25,935 bases of DNA from Bacillota bacterium (GTDB taxonomy: Bacteria > Bacillota > Clostridia > Christensenellales > Aristaeellaceae), in the NCBI GenBank assembly GCA_023459675.1, contig JAEWTC010000119.1:1-25935 (forward strand), in the 5' to 3' direction. Numbering within the stretch: the first letter of the stretch is position 1; every line of letters begins with the position of its first letter. The notes below the pieces were generated by a model, which was not told where the DNA came from, searched no databases, and saw nothing but the letters and a program-made list of their open reading frames with translations. Shown here piece after piece: positions 24,121-25,935 of this stretch. The translations under genes were made by a program, and so were the position numbers.

Positions 24121-24129
24121 TGGTATAAT
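24121..24129 (+). promoter_or_regulatory. extended -10 promoter of the glycosidase operon
   Basis: TGG-TATAAT with a perfect TATAAT at 24124-24129, about 40 bp before the GH1 start. No -35 box is convincing at normal spacing. Confidence 0.6.
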
Positions 24130-24170
24130 CAAACGACATCACAAAACGCAAACATCGGGAGGCGCACCCT

Positions 24171-25466
24171 ATGGCTTCGTTTACGCTACCAAACGGCCTG
24201 GAACTGGGCTGTGCAAGCGCCGCAACGCAGATCGAGGGCGGTGCGCTTTCGCACAGCTGGATGCGCTGGGCAGACGCCGGGCATATCAAGGACGGCGCCT
24301 CTCCCGCCCGCGCGAACGACCACCTTCGCCGCTGGCAGGAAGACGATCAGCTGATGGCCGACCTGGGATTGCAAATCGCGCGCATCGGCGTGGAATGGGC
24401 GCGGATCGAGCCTGCGCAAGGCAAGTTTGACCAGGCGGCGCTTGATTTTTATGCGGAGGAGGTCCGCTGGCTGAACGCGCACGGCGTCAAGCCGCTGGTT
24501 ACGCTGCACCATTTTACCAATCCGCTGTGGTTTGAGGATATGGGCGCGTTTACCAAGCTGGCGAACGTGCGCTGGTTTCTGCGCTTCGTCACCCGCGTGG
24601 TGCAGGCGCTGGGGGAAAGCGTCACCGAATACGTTACGATCAACGAACCCAACGTGTACGCCTCGCTTGGGTATCTCTACGGCGTGTGGCCGCCGGGGCA
24701 GAAGTCGTTTCGCAAGGCCTGCCGGGTGATGTCGGTTCTTTCGGCGGCGCACGCGCAGGCATACCGGCTGATCCACACATTGCAGGAGGACATGGGCATA
24801 CGGGGCACGCGCGTCAGCTACGCGCTGAATATGCAGGGGTTCGAGCCGGAAAACCCGCGCAAGCTATCGCACCGGCTGGCCGCGAAACTGGCGGAACGGT
24901 TCTTTCAGGGCAGTATCGCCAAAGCCGCGACGCTGGGCATATTCCGCTGGCCGCTTCGAAATCTTGCCGACGTACGGGCGGGGCTGTATTGTGATTTTAT
25001 CGCGCTGAACTATTACACGCGCGTCGTGATGCGGGGTATGAAGACCGCCACGCGCAAAGGCGCGCCGGTAAACGACCTGGGCTGGGAAATCGACCCGCAG
25101 GGGATGGTGAAATGCCTGCAAAAGCTCTGCCGTCTGCACGATCTGCCCATCTATATCACTGAAAACGGCACCTGCGACAACCGGGACGCGTTCCGCTGCC
25201 GCTACCTGTTTGATCACCTCGCGGCGCTTTGCCAATCCGGCCTGCCGGTGGAGCGGTATTATCACTGGTGTTTTACTGATAATTTCGAATGGCTGGAGGG
25301 CGAAAGCGCGCGTTTCGGCCTCGTGCACGTGGACTATGAAACGCAGAAACGCACCGTGAAGCGCAGCGGCCGGTTCTTTGCGGAAATCATCAAGCAGGGC
25401 GGCGTTACGGAGGCGATGTACGAAGCCTACGTAGGCGATCAGCAATACGCGGTCAGCGCGCGATAA
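24171..25466 (+). CDS. family 1 glycoside hydrolase (beta-glucosidase-like)
   Basis: 431 residues, slightly short for GH1, cytoplasmic (no signal peptide). The retaining catalytic pair is present: acid/base E159 in YVTINEPNVYA and nucleophile E331 in IYITENGT. Other GH1 landmarks are the N-terminal ASAATQIEGG, TLHHFTNPLWFEDMG, LNYYTR and the ending HWCFTDNFEWLEGESARFGLVHVDY. Several usually constant positions differ (for example GVEWARIEP where SISWPRI is common, and FTNPLWF where FDTPQ.L is common), so this is a divergent subgroup. The residues do not let me tell glucosidase from galactosidase or 6-phospho specificity. GGGAGG eight bases before the ATG sets the start. It is first in an operon with a GH13 gene. 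Confidence 0.88.
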   Translation: MASFTLPNGLELGCASAATQIEGGALSHSWMRWADAGHIKDGASPARANDHLRRWQEDDQLMADLGLQIARIGVEWARIEPAQGKFDQAALDFYAEEVRWLNAHGVKPLVTLHHFTNPLWFEDMGAFTKLANVRWFLRFVTRVVQALGESVTEYVTINEPNVYASLGYLYGVWPPGQKSFRKACRVMSVLSAAHAQAYRLIHTLQEDMGIRGTRVSYALNMQGFEPENPRKLSHRLAAKLAERFFQGSIAKAATLGIFRWPLRNLADVRAGLYCDFIALNYYTRVVMRGMKTATRKGAPVNDLGWEIDPQGMVKCLQKLCRLHDLPIYITENGTCDNRDAFRCRYLFDHLAALCQSGLPVERYYHWCFTDNFEWLEGESARFGLVHVDYETQKRTVKRSGRFFAEIIKQGGVTEAMYEAYVGDQQYAVSAR

Positions 25467-25478
25467 GGGAGTTACGGC

Positions 25479-25935
25479 ATGGCGCAGTGGTGGCGGGACC
25501 GGGTTGCGTACCAGATTTACCCCAGAAGCTTTCAGGATACGAACGGAGACGGGATTGGCGATATCCCGGGGATTATCTCCAGGCTTCCCGAACTGCAGAA
25601 GCTCGGCGTCGGCATCCTGTGGCTGTCGCCCGTATACCGCTCGCCGGACGCGGATAACGGCTACGACATCAGCGATTACTGCTCCATCGACCCGAAATTC
25701 GGCACGATGGACGATATGGACCGCCTGTTTGCCGAGGCGAAACGCCGCGATATCCGCATCATCCTGGACCTGGTCATCAACCACACGTCGGACGAGCACC
25801 CCTGGTTTCAGAAAAGCCGGATGCGGGAAGAACCGTATACTGATTATTATCTCTGGAAACCGGCGAAGCCCGGCGGAGGCCCTCCCAACAACTGGACGGG
25901 CTTTTTCATGGGCTCCGTATGGACGTGGGACGAGC
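25479..25935 (+). CDS. family 13 alpha-glucosidase / oligo-1,6-glucosidase, 3' end outside window
   Basis: 152 residues visible before the window ends, open throughout. MAQWWRDRVAYQIYPRSFQDTNGDGIGDIPGI is the standard start of the GH13 oligo-1,6-glucosidase/trehalose-6-phosphate hydrolase group (pieces: VAYQIYPRSFQD and NGDGIGDIPGI, the latter a Ca-binding-like loop). It is followed by LGVGILWLSPVYRSP, NGYDISDY, and conserved region I LDLVINHTSDEHPWF. No signal peptide is present, so the enzyme is cytoplasmic and acts on imported oligosaccharides. It starts 12 bases after the GH1 stop, with GGGAG before the ATG, so the two are co-transcribed. The catalytic Asp/Glu residues lie beyond the window. 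Confidence 0.9.
   Translation, partial: MAQWWRDRVAYQIYPRSFQDTNGDGIGDIPGIISRLPELQKLGVGILWLSPVYRSPDADNGYDISDYCSIDPKFGTMDDMDRLFAEAKRRDIRIILDLVINHTSDEHPWFQKSRMREEPYTDYYLWKPAKPGGGPPNNWTGFFMGSVWTWDE

Overview
The window reads as a chromosomal segment of an anaerobic, GC-rich Firmicute of the Clostridia type. By eye the GC content is near 60%. The evidence is the gene set: pyruvate phosphate dikinase, a flavodiiron protein paired with a flavin-reductase/rubredoxin fusion, a short flavodoxin, an ECF sigma factor with a membrane anti-sigma-like partner, and a PhoP/PhoR-linked Pst operon. Strong AGGAGG ribosome sites and sigma-A promoters fit the same assignment. I see no insertion sequence, phage gene, rRNA or CRISPR array. 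The species cannot be named from this sequence. Layout, 0-4 kb: the end of a DUF1003 membrane protein, a convergent APH-fold kinase, a secreted protein with an internal duplication and a C-terminal peptidoglycan-binding-like domain, a VOC-fold protein, and a minus-strand tRNA pair (initiator fMet, then elongator Met). 4-9 kb: pyruvate phosphate dikinase behind a promoter whose -35 box lies in a perfect palindrome, an Fpg/Nei-like DNA glycosylase whose N-terminal proline is missing, and a flavodoxin. About 415 nt separate the flavodoxin promoter from its start codon. That leader carries a DtxR-like inverted repeat at the transcription start and two copies of a structured 75-76 nt RNA element. 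8.8-11.6 kb (minus): a three-gene unit of secreted protein, ECF sigma factor and membrane anti-sigma-like protein, behind an ECF-type promoter. 12-13.8 kb (minus): flavodiiron protein and high-molecular-weight rubredoxin, an O2/NO detoxification pair. 14-17.2 kb (minus): glmS and a CNNM/CorC-type membrane protein. 17.4-23 kb (minus): pstC-pstA-pstB-phoU-phoP-phoR, almost every junction overlapping or nearly so. The phosphate-binding protein pstS is divergent (plus). Both promoters of the divergent pair carry four hexamer positions with an 11-bp period and a 9-bp gap to the -10, the geometry of PhoP boxes. 24-26 kb (plus): a GH1 glycosidase and the start of a GH13 alpha-glucosidase, a small sugar-use operon that runs off the window. 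The two most unusual items are the PstS protein, whose two halves are in swapped order (a circular permutation of the canonical fold, and with no lipobox), and the flavodoxin leader RNA, whose repeats can adopt mutually exclusive pairings and share a complement with an upstream loop. Both are inferences from reading the sequence and have not been tested by any search or folding program.
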